The notes under the pieces were generated by a model. The model ran no database searches and was not told where the DNA came from. It saw nothing but the letters and a program-made list of their open reading frames with translations. Below, in pieces: positions 24,312 to 35,836 of a stretch of 64,000 nucleotides of DNA (position 1 is the stretch's first letter; the number at the start of each line of letters is the position of its first letter). This stretch comes from Corbicula japonica (lineage: Eukaryota > Mollusca > Bivalvia > Venerida > Cyrenidae). A program made the position numbers and the translations under genes. Where the stretch lies: assembly GCA_038501625.1 (NCBI GenBank), contig JAZAYU010000087.1, positions 1,356,001 to 1,420,000 on the forward strand. The letters are read 5' to 3'.

Positions 24312-27300
24312 ATGGGCTCGTACTCGCTCTCTGGTCAGAATCAGGAGATGGCAAGGCGCCGAGCCAACAGGAAGTTTGTCGTGATTGGTTTACTGGCGAT
24401 GGTTGCCATAGTTGGTCTGACCATTGCTGTGATTGTCCTTGCGGTGAAGCTTGACCGTGACAATTCCGAGGGTAAGTTGGTGCATAACTTTCAAAATCAG
24501 TGCCAAAAATCATATAAAAGATTGGCGACCAGTCTTACATCTCAAGCATTTAATTGGCTGAAATGGCGACCAGTTTTATGATCTTGGGAAGTCCGAATTC
24601 ATAATTTACAGCAGAAACAGCTGCTAATTGTAATTTGCAAAACCTATTTCAAAGACCAGTCCTAAAATAAAAAGTTTCTGATTTGGCAATTTGATAAATT
24701 GTGTTCAAAATCAACAGATTAACTGCTTGAGATGAGACTTGTTTCGTGTCTGTTTGCAACACGGATTATCACCAAGTAGTTTAATTAACAGGTTATAGAG
24801 GTATAAAATGTAGTACTCATCTGAAAGTCATGCAGGCATATCCGGCTTGTTACAACCTTTGCTTTTAAAATTCTTAGAAGTGAAGACTGAATTACTGCTA
24901 CAGTGAAATTTTATAGTTGACTATAAATGTTTTACTTTCAAAGTCGATAAACTTTCTTACTGTGGTACCATTATATTTCGCGGCCGTTTAATTTTCTTGT
25001 ATTGCGCCCAAGGGAAACTCAAACACTTGACAAATTTGTGAGAATTATACAACTGCGCGAATAATGCCCGTGCGAAAACCGCATTTGTGCATTCCGCGCG
25101 AAATTCGATCCACGCCGATTGGATAAGGGTTATTTTCTAAACGGGTATATTATCCTCGTGAAGTAAATAAATTGCTTATTTATTTTTGACTCCGTTGAAA
25201 TTTATATTTTAAATAATCACTGTTTAAATTACCTTTTTCTAGAAATACACCAACAAAGGCAAAATGAATCCAAAATGTCGTCTGCAGCTTTCCTACTTCA
25301 TCATTTTGGCGCCAAAGATGGCCTTGACCTTAGATGGTTTCCAAGAGCAACTGCAAGGACCGATGTTGATAAAGCTATAAAAGGTAGGAAATCTCACAGA
25401 CACCTGTTTAGAGGTCCTTTCTTGCCCAATATGTCAGTAAAGCTATATAGGATGAACGCAGCTATAACGCCAAATTTGGACAATTTCAGCTAATAAATTG
25501 GCGATTTTATGATAAGATGCAACTATACAATCATTCAGAACACAAAATTACCCCTTTTGTAAATTAAGCACATTTCTGTATATTACAAATTAGTAATTTA
25601 GGGTCTAGATAAATGTTTTGTTTGTTGTTATGCTCCCCCCGAAATTCGGGGGAGCATATAGTTGTCGCTTTGTCCGTCCGTCCGTCCCGTTCGTCCGTTC
25701 GTTCGTCCGTCCGTCCGTCCGTCATAATATTGTCCGGACAATTACACAAAAACTATGAGAGGTATCAAGACTAAACTTCATAGGTAGTTAGATCTCGTTG
25801 AGGAGCAGTGCAGTGCACAAGAACTATAACTCTTGCTTTATTCATTTTTGAGTTATTGCCCTTTGAAATTTCTCATACTTACTTTTTGTCCGGGGCATAT
25901 CTCCCAAAGTCTAAGAGTTATGAAGTTGAAACTTCATAAGTAGATAGATCTCAATGAGGAGCAGTGCAGTGCACAAGAACCATAACTCTTGCTTTATTCA
26001 TTTTTGAGTTATTGCCCTTTGAAATTTCTCATACTTACTTTTTGTCCGGGGCATATCTCACAAAGTATAAGAGTTATGAAGTTGAAACTTCATAAGTAGA
26101 TAGATCTCAATGAGGAGCAGTGCAGTGCACAAGAACCATAACTCTTGCTTTATTCATTTTTGAGTTATTGCCCTTTGAAATTTCTCATACTTACTTTTTG
26201 TCCGGGGCATATTTCACAAAGTATAAGAGTTATGAAGTTGAAACTTCATAAGTAGATAGATCACAATGAGGAGCAGTGCAGTGCATAAGAACCATAACTC
26301 TTGCTTTATTCATTTTTGAGTTATTGCCCTTTCAAATTTCTCATACTTACTTTTTGTCTGGGGCATATCTCACAAAGTATAAGAGTTATGAAGTTGAACC
26401 TTCATAACTAGATAGATCTCAGGGAGGAGCAGTGCAGTGCACAAGAACCATAACTCTTGCTTTATTCATTTTTGAGTTATTGCCCTTTGAAATTTTTCAT
26501 ACTTACTTTTTGTCCGGGGCATATCTCACAAAGTATAAGAGTTATGAAGTTGAAACTTCATAAGTAGATAGATCTCAATGATGAGCAGTGCAGTGCATAA
26601 GAACCATAACTCTTGCTTTTATTGATTTTTGATTTATTGCCCTTTGAAATTTCTCTTACTTATTTTTTGTCCAGGGCATATCACACAAAGTATAAGAGTT
26701 ATGAACTTGAAACTTCATAAGTAGAATGAATTCGTTGAGGAGCAGTGCAGCACACAAGAACCATAACTCTTGCTTTATTCATTATAGAGTTAATGCCCTT
26801 TGAAATTTACCATACTTACTTTTTGTCCGGGGCATATCTCACAAAGTATAAGAGTTAGGAAGTTGAAACTTCATAAGTAGATAGATCTCAATGAGGCGCA
26901 GTGCAGTGCACAAGAACCATAAATCTTGCTTTATTGATTTTTTATTTATTTCCCTTTGAAATTTCTCTTACTTAGTTTTATCTGGTGCATATCTCACAAA
27001 GTATAAAAGTTTCTGAACTTGAAACTTCATAAGTAGAATGATCTCAATGCAGAGCAGTGCAATGCACAAGAACCATAACTCTTGCTTTATTCATTTTTGA
27101 GTTAGTGCCCTTTGAAATTTCTCATTTTTTTGGTCTTATTTTTGTACAATATTGTAAAATGCTTTCTGTTTGAATCATAAAGGAAACTTTCAAATACAAT
27201 ATCTTTCTTACAAATTCTTCCTGTTCTTACAAAAAAGTATTTGTGACAAAGCGGCGTTGGGGAGCATAACCCGTCTCTGACGGCTCTTGTTTTTTTTGTT

Positions 27301-30300
27301 GTTCCGTTGTTCATGTTTTTTCCCAAAACAAATACGACTATATTTTGTGTTATGTGTGAAAAGAAAGTTTATTTTGGACAAGCTTAAAGGTGTATACCAA
27401 GATATGACATTTTACCTGTTTAACTGTTAACTGTCATATGATGCTGAATTAGTTTTATGTGTTAACATAGAAAAGTTAACATTGTGTTTAACTTAAAAAA
27501 ATGCTTTGTAAATTTCTGTTTTGATATCTTCTTCAGAAAAAGTGAACATAATTGAAACAACTGTCGTCGATGTTGGTGGAATATTTTACATATTGAATCA
27601 AGAGTTATCTCTGTCCGAACTGTTTACCAAACTTTCTTCTTCGACCATCGCAGTAAAGCTAGACTTTGAGCCGACATCCTTGAGGGCCAGACGACTGTTA
27701 TCCGCCATATTGGATTCCCGATTTAGAAATCCAGTGATTGTTTCTTTGCCGGTGTTTTCTTCGTCGTTTAACTGGACACAGTATGTATTGGGCCCAAGAT
27801 CATAAAACTGAGATTGGATACCACCCAGTCGCCATTTCAGTCAATCAGAAGCTTTAGATTCGAGAGTGGTATCCAAATCTTAGTTTTATGATCTTGGGTA
27901 GAGTTATTTAAATATTTGCATGTGTCGACGTCTAATGCTCATGAGGGCGTGTAGCACTTATGTCCCGAACCATTATTAATGTAATAAAGGTACTTTTAAG
28001 CAGTAGCAAAGTTCTTGTTACTTTTCTAAATACCGCGAAATAAACAATGTTGGCGAAAGAGGGAAATGTTTAGCTGCATTTCCATAACCGTTATATATGA
28101 GCTTGTTTTTTTGTAACATCTCCCCTTGTTTTGATAAATAGCCATGATTGGTTATTCGTCACAGCTGGTAATTTAAAGAAATACTCGTGCAATGATATTG
28201 CCAGACTCCTTCCATTGCATGCATAAAACAGGATAATCAAATTGTTAAATTCGGCTGTGCAAGGATCGGACTGAAAAAAAACCGGTCCAAGAGAGATCTG
28301 GAAGGTGGAAGGATAATACTGCTGTACTCCCTTCCTTTATATACGAACACACATGCAATTATACTGTATTAATACCTTATCCATATTTTAATCTTTAATC
28401 TATGTGATACGTCCATTCTTACTTATGACAATTTATGACAACAATTTAGTAGTAAAATACATCGGAAAACGCAGTAAACAGTTTCTGATTAAGGTCTAGG
28501 GGGTTATAGTTACCAATGATATCCAATGTTTGCTTGATTTTTTAGATTCCTAGCCGAGGAAGTTGATCGTATACCTGATAATGTCATCATAAACTTCGAC
28601 CTGAGAACACAGTGTTGTGCCACAAACATCGGGCACGGAACCGTTGAGTATATTGACCAACTTTACCATAAACTCAGATCGAAGGCATGTGTTGAAATAG
28701 ACACCGGAAGTATAAAGACATCATGGGAAACGGTGCGATGGCTTCTTGTCAAAAACGAGCCTTTAGCTCTGGTTGTGTCAGCTAATACCTCCGTGTATAA
28801 TGATACTTCATTTGATGCTTTAATTATTAGAAATGATATCGATGCAGCGAGTGTTTTCTACAATTTTGATGGAACTCTTCATAACGAGTTCATATTCGTT
28901 GCGTCAACTGCCGGAAGTGCTTTGATTTATTTTAATATTGTTCCGCCAGACGCTGGACAAATTATCTGGAGTCACAACACAGACACTTGGGAACAACTTA
29001 ACGCAGCAACAGCCGGTATATTAATTAAATTGTATTAATGTTCAGCATCACTTAACTATTCTTGTTGTAGATAGATCGATGGTATTCCTAGGGGCACAAA
29101 TGTCCATGACAACATCCACGGCGGTGGTTTAATGCATCAGTTTTCCATATTGCGTCTCATTATCCGGAATTTAGCAAGTTTGTAAGTTTAATATGACGAG
29201 AGAGACAGAGAGCGAGAAAGAAAAGAAAGAGAGATAGAAAGGGGGGACCGACCAATGACCGCAGGGGTTGTTTTATGTTACTTTATTCAAGAAAAACAAA
29301 TGCGTTGAAGATAACCGAAATTTCACATATTATATATATAATAATATGTATAACGCGATTTTCAAAGTTGACCGTAGTCGAGCTTATGAATATACTGTGT
29401 GCGGCGGACCTCCATGATGATTCATAAACATGCATATTTAATGAACAGTGCTTTTTGTGAAACAGTAAGATGTCTGATATTGTTTAGTGTTTTGTTTAAG
29501 GTCCTGTGATGATGATTGAGGGGGATATTCAAGTTCTTGGACAAGGAACAGCAAACCAGACAAACATCCCTATCATGGGGCATGACATAGGCGACTTCAA
29601 TAACTTGACTTTTGAACAATGGATTGACGAGATCATCAAAGTAAGTTATACGATACGGGACGACAGTCATTTATATGTTCTACTCAGATATGACTAGCAT
29701 TCCAGTAACATTATGGGGAATTGCAATCCCTAATTTTAACTTTACGAAATAATCAAATAATTAATGAATCTATATGGCAGGGTCGAATGCGAGATTTCCC
29801 CTTTCGGATTGCCATATTTAATTTTCATGAGGATTTTGATAAGAAAGTTAGAAATTATAATGTAACTAACATAAACAAACCCCCTTTCCTGGAATCGTGC
29901 ACCGACCGTTTTATTATACTGACTCGGTTTAAATAGTGGAGATACCCTACCATCATGTTGTTTGTTGTTCGTACCCAAAGGAGTAAAACAAATAGTAGTC
30001 CGAATCTTACTAGCCCAATAATAACCAACATTTTTTATCTTGTGCGCGTAAAGGTTATAATTGTCTCATATGTTCTAAAAGTTGTTTGAATACACATATT
30101 TCATTGTATTTCGTTGCAGGTCGACAAAGGAATGAAATTTGACTTCAAGACAATTGATGCTGTGAGGCCCGCCCTTCAGATAACGAAACAAAAGCGAGAT
30201 CAGATCAAAGGACCAATATGGCTGAACGCTGATATTTTGAAAGGGCCTAATGCCGGAAATCCGCGTGTTCCGATAGATCAGTTTTTGACCGCCATTAAAG

Positions 30301-30638
30301 ATTTTCCCGAAGCAACACTCTCCTTGGGGTGGTCAACAGTAGCCAAAGGTTCGAACTATGGTCTTAACTATAGCATGGATATGGTACGCGAGATGCATGA
30401 CGTATGCAAGACTCTCAATCAACCAATCACATTCCCTGTTAGAGCGGAGCAGCTTGTTGATTCATGGGACGCGTTTGATTGGTTATTAAAACAGTCACGT
30501 GGTTATACGCTGACAGTTTGGACCTCTCCAACAGATAATGTTACAAAAAGTGAAATGGAATATGTGAAAAGACAGGCGGAAGCTGCCAGGGTTTATTTTG
30601 ATCTTCCGGAAGAATTAAGGCCGACTTTCAACCTTTAA
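24312..30638 (+). CDS. FAM151A-like: FAM151/menorin-family type II membrane protein, two FAM151 domains, 6 exons, 557 aa
   Basis: Exons: 24312-24471, 25243-25383, 27537-27780, 28546-29015, 29501-29640, 30120-30638. All junctions are GT-AG, phases agree, and the sum is 1674 nt. The start has an in-frame TGA at 24294. Residues 14-21 are basic and about 22-45 form one hydrophobic segment, so an N-in signal anchor is likely, with the rest outside the cell. Several N-x-S/T sites (for example NWTQ, NDTS) fit this. Two FAM151 domains follow. Domain 1 starts at about 73 (HHFGAKDGLDLRW). Domain 2 starts at about 324 (WSHNTDTW) and keeps the phosphodiesterase-like acidic/His set: E345-x-D347, H366, K391-x-D393 and NAD at 421-423. 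Family knowledge: C. elegans menorin acts in dendrite branching with L1CAM-type adhesion protein; a substrate is not established. Two domains match the FAM151A layout rather than single-domain FAM151B. The family call is firm; the exact orthology is inferred. Confidence 0.93.
24501..24589. repeat. Family P relic in FAM151 intron 1
   Basis: TGCCAAAAATCATATAAAAG to TTTTATGATCTTGGG, with most of the right arm deleted. It starts 29 bp after the exon 1 donor. Confidence 0.65.
25629..27295 (+). mobile_element. Pearl-like (Helitron-type) element with nine 156-bp tandem units, in FAM151 intron 2
   Basis: The order is a hairpin TGCTCCCCCCGAAATTCGGG (25631 on), a (TCCG)n tract to 25723, tandem units of 156 bp from about 25740 to 27130, then a tail with hairpin CCGTC-tct-GACGG followed by CTCTTGTT. 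This order (left part, microsatellite, about 160-bp core repeats, short tail) is that of bivalve pearl elements, thought to be Helitron-related. Unit spacing was measured at AGGAGCAGTG: 25801, 25957, 26113. No ORF. Confidence 0.75.
25672..25723 (+). repeat. TCCG/TTCG microsatellite
   Basis: Degenerate run of TCCG and TTCG tetramers inside the pearl-like element, at the usual place between head and core repeats. Confidence 0.85.
27790..27899. repeat. Family P copy in FAM151 intron 3
   Basis: GGGCCCAAGATCATAAAACTG to TAGTTTTATGATCTTGGG. It begins 9 bp after the exon 3 donor; an arm-centre deletion leaves 110 bp. Confidence 0.7.
28000..28545 (+). other. FAM151 intron 3, no repeat family recognised
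   Basis: Single-copy-looking intron sequence ending in the acceptor GATTTTTTAG. Confidence 0.6.
29780..29900 (+). repeat. Decayed relative of element D in FAM151 intron 5
   Basis: TTTTCATGAGGATTTTGATA and AGAAAGTTAGAAATTATAAT resemble inner-arm sequence of element D (17941-18010). A second such fragment lies at 50574-50690. Confidence 0.4.
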
Positions 30639-30644
30639 AGACTA

Positions 30645-30770
30645 TGCCCAAGATCATAAACTAAATCTGGAGACCAGTCTCAAATCTCAAGCATCTGACT
30701 GGCTGAAATAGCGACCAGTCAGTTGAGATTTAAAACTGTTCTCCATTCTTAGATTTTTGGTTTTGGGACC
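30645..30770. repeat. Family P copy in the FAM151 3' untranslated region
   Basis: GCCCAAGATCATAAACTAAA to a decayed right end, starting 6 bp after the stop codon. If transcribed it would place a hairpin right behind the coding region. Confidence 0.65.
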
Positions 30771-31530
30771 TAGTTCTTACATTCCAGGGTCATCTGCATT
30801 TAAGGGTATATTTAATGTTCCTTTCCAGGGTAATGGAATTCTAAACTTGTGCTACTGTCGCATCAATTAATTTCGCGGGGCCTCATTTTCGCACAAACCC
30901 TGTAAATGAGGTTTTTGCGCGGACATAAAATCGCGCAGGTTCTTTTTTTAAGTAAGCTATTTTATCCTAACTTTTCGCTAGGGCGGTTTTAACCTAGCTC
31001 AAAAGTTAAGCCCTTGTGAACTATTATGATACCGCAGTAATTGTTACATCACCAATTACCAGTCAGTTGTCGTTTGTTTGTTTTTATCAAATTCATGTGC
31101 TGTTTCCTATATTTCAGACATTTGGATCTCACTTTGTTAGGTTTTTTTCTATAAATGTTACTGGTAAATTATTATAAGGTTGACAAACTGGATAAGTAGT
31201 ATGTTTAAAGGTTACTACCATATAAAACTGTATGATATGAACGTGTATTTTGAAAGACGATTTCAATTTAACTGCCGAACTGTTTTAAATATGTTACTGC
31301 CTATCCACATTCGAAAACATCTCTCCATTATACAGTCAAATTACATTTATTACCGGGTATATTGTTATTGGCTTTGTATGCTCATTATTATAACTTTTAG
31401 TATTGTAATTAAAATTATTATTGTTGTCACTTTATTGTAGAAAACCGTTTACACTGTTTATCAAATAGTGTTCGATAATAACAAGATTTGTTTAATCCTT
31501 GCCTACTATTAGTATTTATATATGAATTCA

Positions 31531-31536
31531 AATAAA
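31531..31536 (+). terminator. Candidate poly(A) signal of FAM151
   Basis: AATAAA 893 nt after the FAM151 stop. Further AATAAA words at 31576 on are alternatives. Confidence 0.45.
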
Positions 31537-31553
31537 ATCGTGTATGCTTAGAT

Positions 31554-31559
31554 TTTAAT
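31554..31559 (-). terminator. Candidate poly(A) signal of GRHPR
   Basis: ATTAAA on the minus strand, 87 nt after the GRHPR stop. AATAAA at 31436-31431 is an alternative that would make the two 3' ends overlap. Confidence 0.4.
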
Positions 31560-31645
31560 CATCTTTTAGAATTTAAATAAATAAATAAATATTTTTATAC
31601 ATCTAATAAGTTTTTGAAACTTATATCTTTTAATTATTATTGTCT

Positions 31646-33659
31646 TCAAAATGGAACCAATCCGACCGCTGCTTTCTCGCTAAATATAGCCAGAATATTA
31701 TTGGCTGTTGTTTCTGACATACTATTTCTGGAATCCCATGTATTACTTCCCATGTGCGGAAGCACTATGCAGTTATGCTGGCTAACCAATGGGTGACTCG
31801 CCGGAAGTGGTTCTGGTTCAGTGACGTCCAATCCCGCCGCAGCAATTTCACCGGAAATTAGTGCTTCTAGCAAATCATCGTGTTGTATCACTCCGCCTCT
31901 TCCGCTATTGATCAAGATGGCGCTCGGTTTCATTAACTTAAAAGCAGACCTATTAAATTTATGTTTAGTTTGCGGAGTCAAGTTACAACAGATGCAAATC
32001 ACGTCGGATTCTTTTAGCATCTGGTCAAAATCGACGAAAGTAGCTCCAATATCATCGGCGTATGCCACGTGACAGACGTCATGGTACAGTATCTTACCGA
32101 CGCCAAACGGTTTCAGTCGCCTAGCGACACCATAACCAATACGCCCAAGACCTAGAATCCCTACCGTTTTCTGCGCCAACTCCATGCCACAAAGCCACAT
32201 CGGTTTCCACTTGCCCCATTTACCGTCTTTAACCGCTTTTACGCCTGAAAAAGAAACGTGGAAGATCTGTATAATTGAAAGCTTTTACGCTAGTTGCAAG
32301 GTTACGTTGCTTTATTATAAGCATTAAAATATCTAAGAATTTAACAAAGTGGAATTTGTGATTTTGAGATGGAGACTGGGTTAATTAGGTATTATGATGC
32401 TTAAATAAGCAAATCACACTTAACGTAGAGGAAGGATTTCGGGAATATTGCATATATACTGGTACCATGTACAGCACAAGCATCGAGTAAATGAACAATG
32501 CATTACAACTACCGTACTCGTATGCCACACACTTAATTAATTAATGTAATACCGTAACGTACCGTTATGACACTGTAACGTTGTAGAACATGGTACCCCA
32601 TTTACGATAAACGCCGATGTTTGCTAGGTTTTGAAAATCATTACATACGTTAGTTTTGGATCTAATGGTTTCCGTCGTATTCATGCATTTTGTCGAGTTA
32701 CTAGTTTTGTAAATGAAATCAGTCCCAAAGACCGCCTCCTGATAAATAAATTTACTAGTTACCTTCCAACAATCTTCTAGCAGCTAGTAGTAGCAGAGCA
32801 ACCGTCAGTTCAGCCACGCTATCGGTTGACACGTTGGGCGTGTTACACACTCGGATCTTTCGTGAACGACACGCGTCAAGATCGATATGCTCGTAGCCAA
32901 CAGACATCGTTGCCACAACCTTAAGATTTGGTCCTACAGAGAAAACAACACCTTAATTAAGTGTTACGTGTGCAGTTTGAAATGAATGAATGATAAGCTT
33001 TAAATTAAAAGGAATTGCAAAGTAAACAAAAAGTTGCTCTGACAACTAGAGAGTATTGACGACAAAATGTTTGTCACCAAAGCCGCTGTACATAAACAAA
33101 ATTACGATAGAACCAAAACTGATTTTATGTGCAACCAGTTTAGACCCAGATCAGCCTGCACAGCTAAGTAGTCGCCCAGAGTCTACATTGTTCACCAGGG
33201 GCGGATCCAGAGGGAGTTCAGTGGTCTGCTCGAGTCTCATTTTTGGGCTGCAATATTAAATTTTAATAATCATTTGGATTTTGGCCAGATTTTGGAAATT
33301 ATGTAACCACCATAAGACTCTTAAAATGAACCGCCTTTCTGGAAATCTTTCATCCGACCCTGTTTCACTGTTTGAGTCTTGAATTCCTACGCACACCACA
33401 CCGACTATCTGTATTCAAACACAACAGTTACTTACATAAATTCGGCGAGCTTACCGGCCGAGTCCAGAACTTCGGCATCAATGATATCCGTCAACATGCA
33501 GAACAAGCCGTCCATCCCTTTAATGCCTTGCAACAGCTCCTCTCTTGGGATAGCCTCGTCACTGTCCCAGAAAGTCACCTCACAACCCGCATCCTTCAAA
33601 ATCTGTACCCCAGGTTCGGGAACCCGTCGTGTAATGTAGACTTTAAGTTTGACGCCCAT
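31646..33659 (-). CDS. GRHPR: Glyoxylate reductase/hydroxypyruvate reductase, 3 exons, 324 aa
   Basis: Minus-strand exons: 33659-33455, 32933-32763, 32244-31646, total 975 nt, GT-AG introns of about 520 bp. The family enzyme reduces glyoxylate to glycolate and hydroxypyruvate to D-glycerate with NAD(P)H. The N-terminal part carries KVYITRRVPEPG and the WDSDE segment. The nucleotide-binding motif GLGRIG is at 157-162. The D-2-hydroxyacid dehydrogenase catalytic set is visible: Arg241 in NSGRGG, the Glu in DVTEPEP (265-271) and His289 in PHMGS. WKPMWLCG (138-145) is typical of the GRHPR branch. Length is close to the vertebrate enzyme. There is no obvious mitochondrial presequence and the C-terminus (VPF) is not a peroxisomal signal, so a cytosolic enzyme is inferred. 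The donor at 33454 was chosen over one a few bases downstream because only it keeps the reading frame into exon 2. Confidence 0.95.
33127..33195. repeat. Family B fragment in GRHPR intron 1
   Basis: TGTGCAACCAGTTTAGACCC, then AGATCAGCCTGCACA. Only the left arm remains. Confidence 0.45.
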
Positions 33660-35189
33660 CTTCCAGCGCGCTGGTTTTTCCGGTCTTCAGTCACTGACGA
33701 TTCGACGATTTGACGTTTATTTGACAATTGCCACAATTGTTCAACTATTTATGGCTTTGTTAATTATTTATGATAATGAGCTCAGTGTTTATTGAATTAA
33801 TCACTGATTTTATCTGTCATTAATCCGTGTGATATGTATAGAGTGGTATGTTCCTTCAACTTAAGTATTTTAGGAAGTAACTCAATTTCAAGAAAAAATA
33901 TAAATAAATAAATATTATTTACGTCAGTTCGCCAGAAAAAGTCTCCAGTCACTTCTTCATGAAGACCGATCAATTTGTTTAATTTATTATTTAGTTACAC
34001 AAAAAGAATCACTTTTCACCATAGAAGGTTGAATATTGCAAACTCAGCTTGCCTTTCAGCTACATCCATTCCAGTTATATCTGGCTTGGGAGTTCTGTAA
34101 TCGATCATTTATACTCGTATGTTCCGTTGATGTAACTTGTCTGCGAATTACAAACAGACAAGACGATTTCATGAGACCGTAACATAAACGTACTGTGATA
34201 TCATTTAATTTCGCGTGGCCTTATTTTCGCGCATATGATGCAAATTACAATTTCGCGCGGACATAAATTCGCGTAGGTGTAATACTCTCATAGGATTAAA
34301 TATTATGTGGTTAATATTCGCATGGGTTTGATTTCGCGCTCACTAGCTATCGCAAAATACGCGAAAATAAAACACAAGCGAAATTTAATGATAACACAGC
34401 AAATTATAATGCGCACCAGCTGTAAATGTTTTTCTTCTGTCCTAGGATGGGTTTTCTAAGCCCCGTGTTCAGGGAAGATAAAATATAATTAAAAAGTGGT
34501 AATAATTCTATAAAGAATCGAACAAAGTTGACCTTTGTTAAAATACTCCAGGTAGAATATTTACAAACACAAAAGCACCTTCCGCTTTATTTCTATTGAT
34601 TTGTAACGATTAATTTGACCACACCCCCGGAACACAATCTAATTGACTTTTACAAACCTCATTCAGAAGTCAGGAGAAATATGTGGCCTGCCTTCTTGTG
34701 GTTACATGTACCTAATGTACTTAATATCCATCTTCCATTCCTTTCTCATGCCTGATTTCCCGGCATAATTATTCTAGATATCGAACAAATTCGTAACCGC
34801 GTTCATAAAAAGGGACATCTAGTTATTATATTTTCATGAAAAAATTGCCGCACCCCGATTCGACTGGGTTTATCATTAAGGTGACATACCAAGGATCCTA
34901 TCCTTTTTTATTAAGAGTTATTTAATAAATTTTGCTGAAGTTTTCGTTGAAAGATGACTTGGTTAAGGACTTAAATTTTCTGTGTTACATATATGTACTT
35001 TCTGTCGCATACCAGTAATCAGTTAATAAACTGGGTAATGTTACAAAGTCTCAGTCACTTCGAGGAATAATCTTTGAGAAATTGTGCAACAATTGCCAGT
35101 CGACTAGGTTTTGTTATCTATCGCCTTCTTCTATTCTTTATTGTTTTAAACTGATATGGTTCAATATTAAACTACAACATTGTAACCAA
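33660..35189. other. GRHPR upstream region
   Basis: It probably contains the GRHPR promoter near 33.7 kb. Apart from the TTTCGCG inverted-repeat element at 34.2-34.4 kb no gene is seen. Confidence 0.4.
34193..34399. repeat. Short inverted-repeat element with TTTCGCG words
   Basis: GTGATATCATTTAATTTCGC at the left and GCGAAATTTAATGATAACAC at the right are near-perfect inverted ends. The inside is rich in TTCGCG. Related decayed sequence lies at 24970-25110, 30862-30990 and 46465-46640. Confidence 0.6.
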
Positions 35190-35413
35190 GGCCCAACAGT
35201 ATAAATCTGAAAATGAAGACAAGTCTCAAATCTCAAGCATCTGGTCTCGATGATCTGATTGGCTGGAATGGAGACTTACTTCCATTTTAGACTGGTTATG
35301 AATCTCATTTTTATAATCTTCAGCCCTGATTAGCTGAAATGGAGACTAAATTTCAGCCAATCAGATACTTGAGATTTAAGACTGGTCTCCATATCTCATT
35401 TTATAAGCTTAGA
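35190..35413. repeat. One full and one partial Family P copy in tandem
   Basis: The first runs from GGCCCAACAGTATAAATC to TTTATAATCTTCAGCC. The second (from 35331) keeps only the GCTGAAATGGAGAC centre and right arm. Confidence 0.6.
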
Positions 35414-35836
35414 CCTTGGTTACAATAACGATTTGTCACAGAAGTTCTCTTTGTCGTCTGCAGCGTTTTACATTGACATTCAGAAACAATCTCGTTTTTT
35501 GAAAGTCACCTTGTGGCTTCCGCTGCACTAAGATCAATATCGTCTGGATGCTTTTATTGATTACTGAAATCCTCGCATTAGCACCGGAACATCTGATTAC
35601 CTTCTTAACACTTCGCTTCAGCTATGATGTAACTATCATTTTGATGGTTTGCAAATATTGGATTTGCATTTTTTTTATAAAATCATTTGTCATCAAACTG
35701 GAAAATCGAAATAGGGTATTTGATGAGCCAAAGACCTACATAATTAATTTATACATAGGTCTTTGGATGAGCACATCACCATGATAACAAAGATGTGACA
35801 AGATATTAAGCCGTCTTAAGAAAATTTTAGGAGGAT

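Noticed and set aside
25629..27295. CRISPR-like regular repeats
   Set aside because: Units are contiguous 156-mers with no unique spacers, in an intron of an animal gene.
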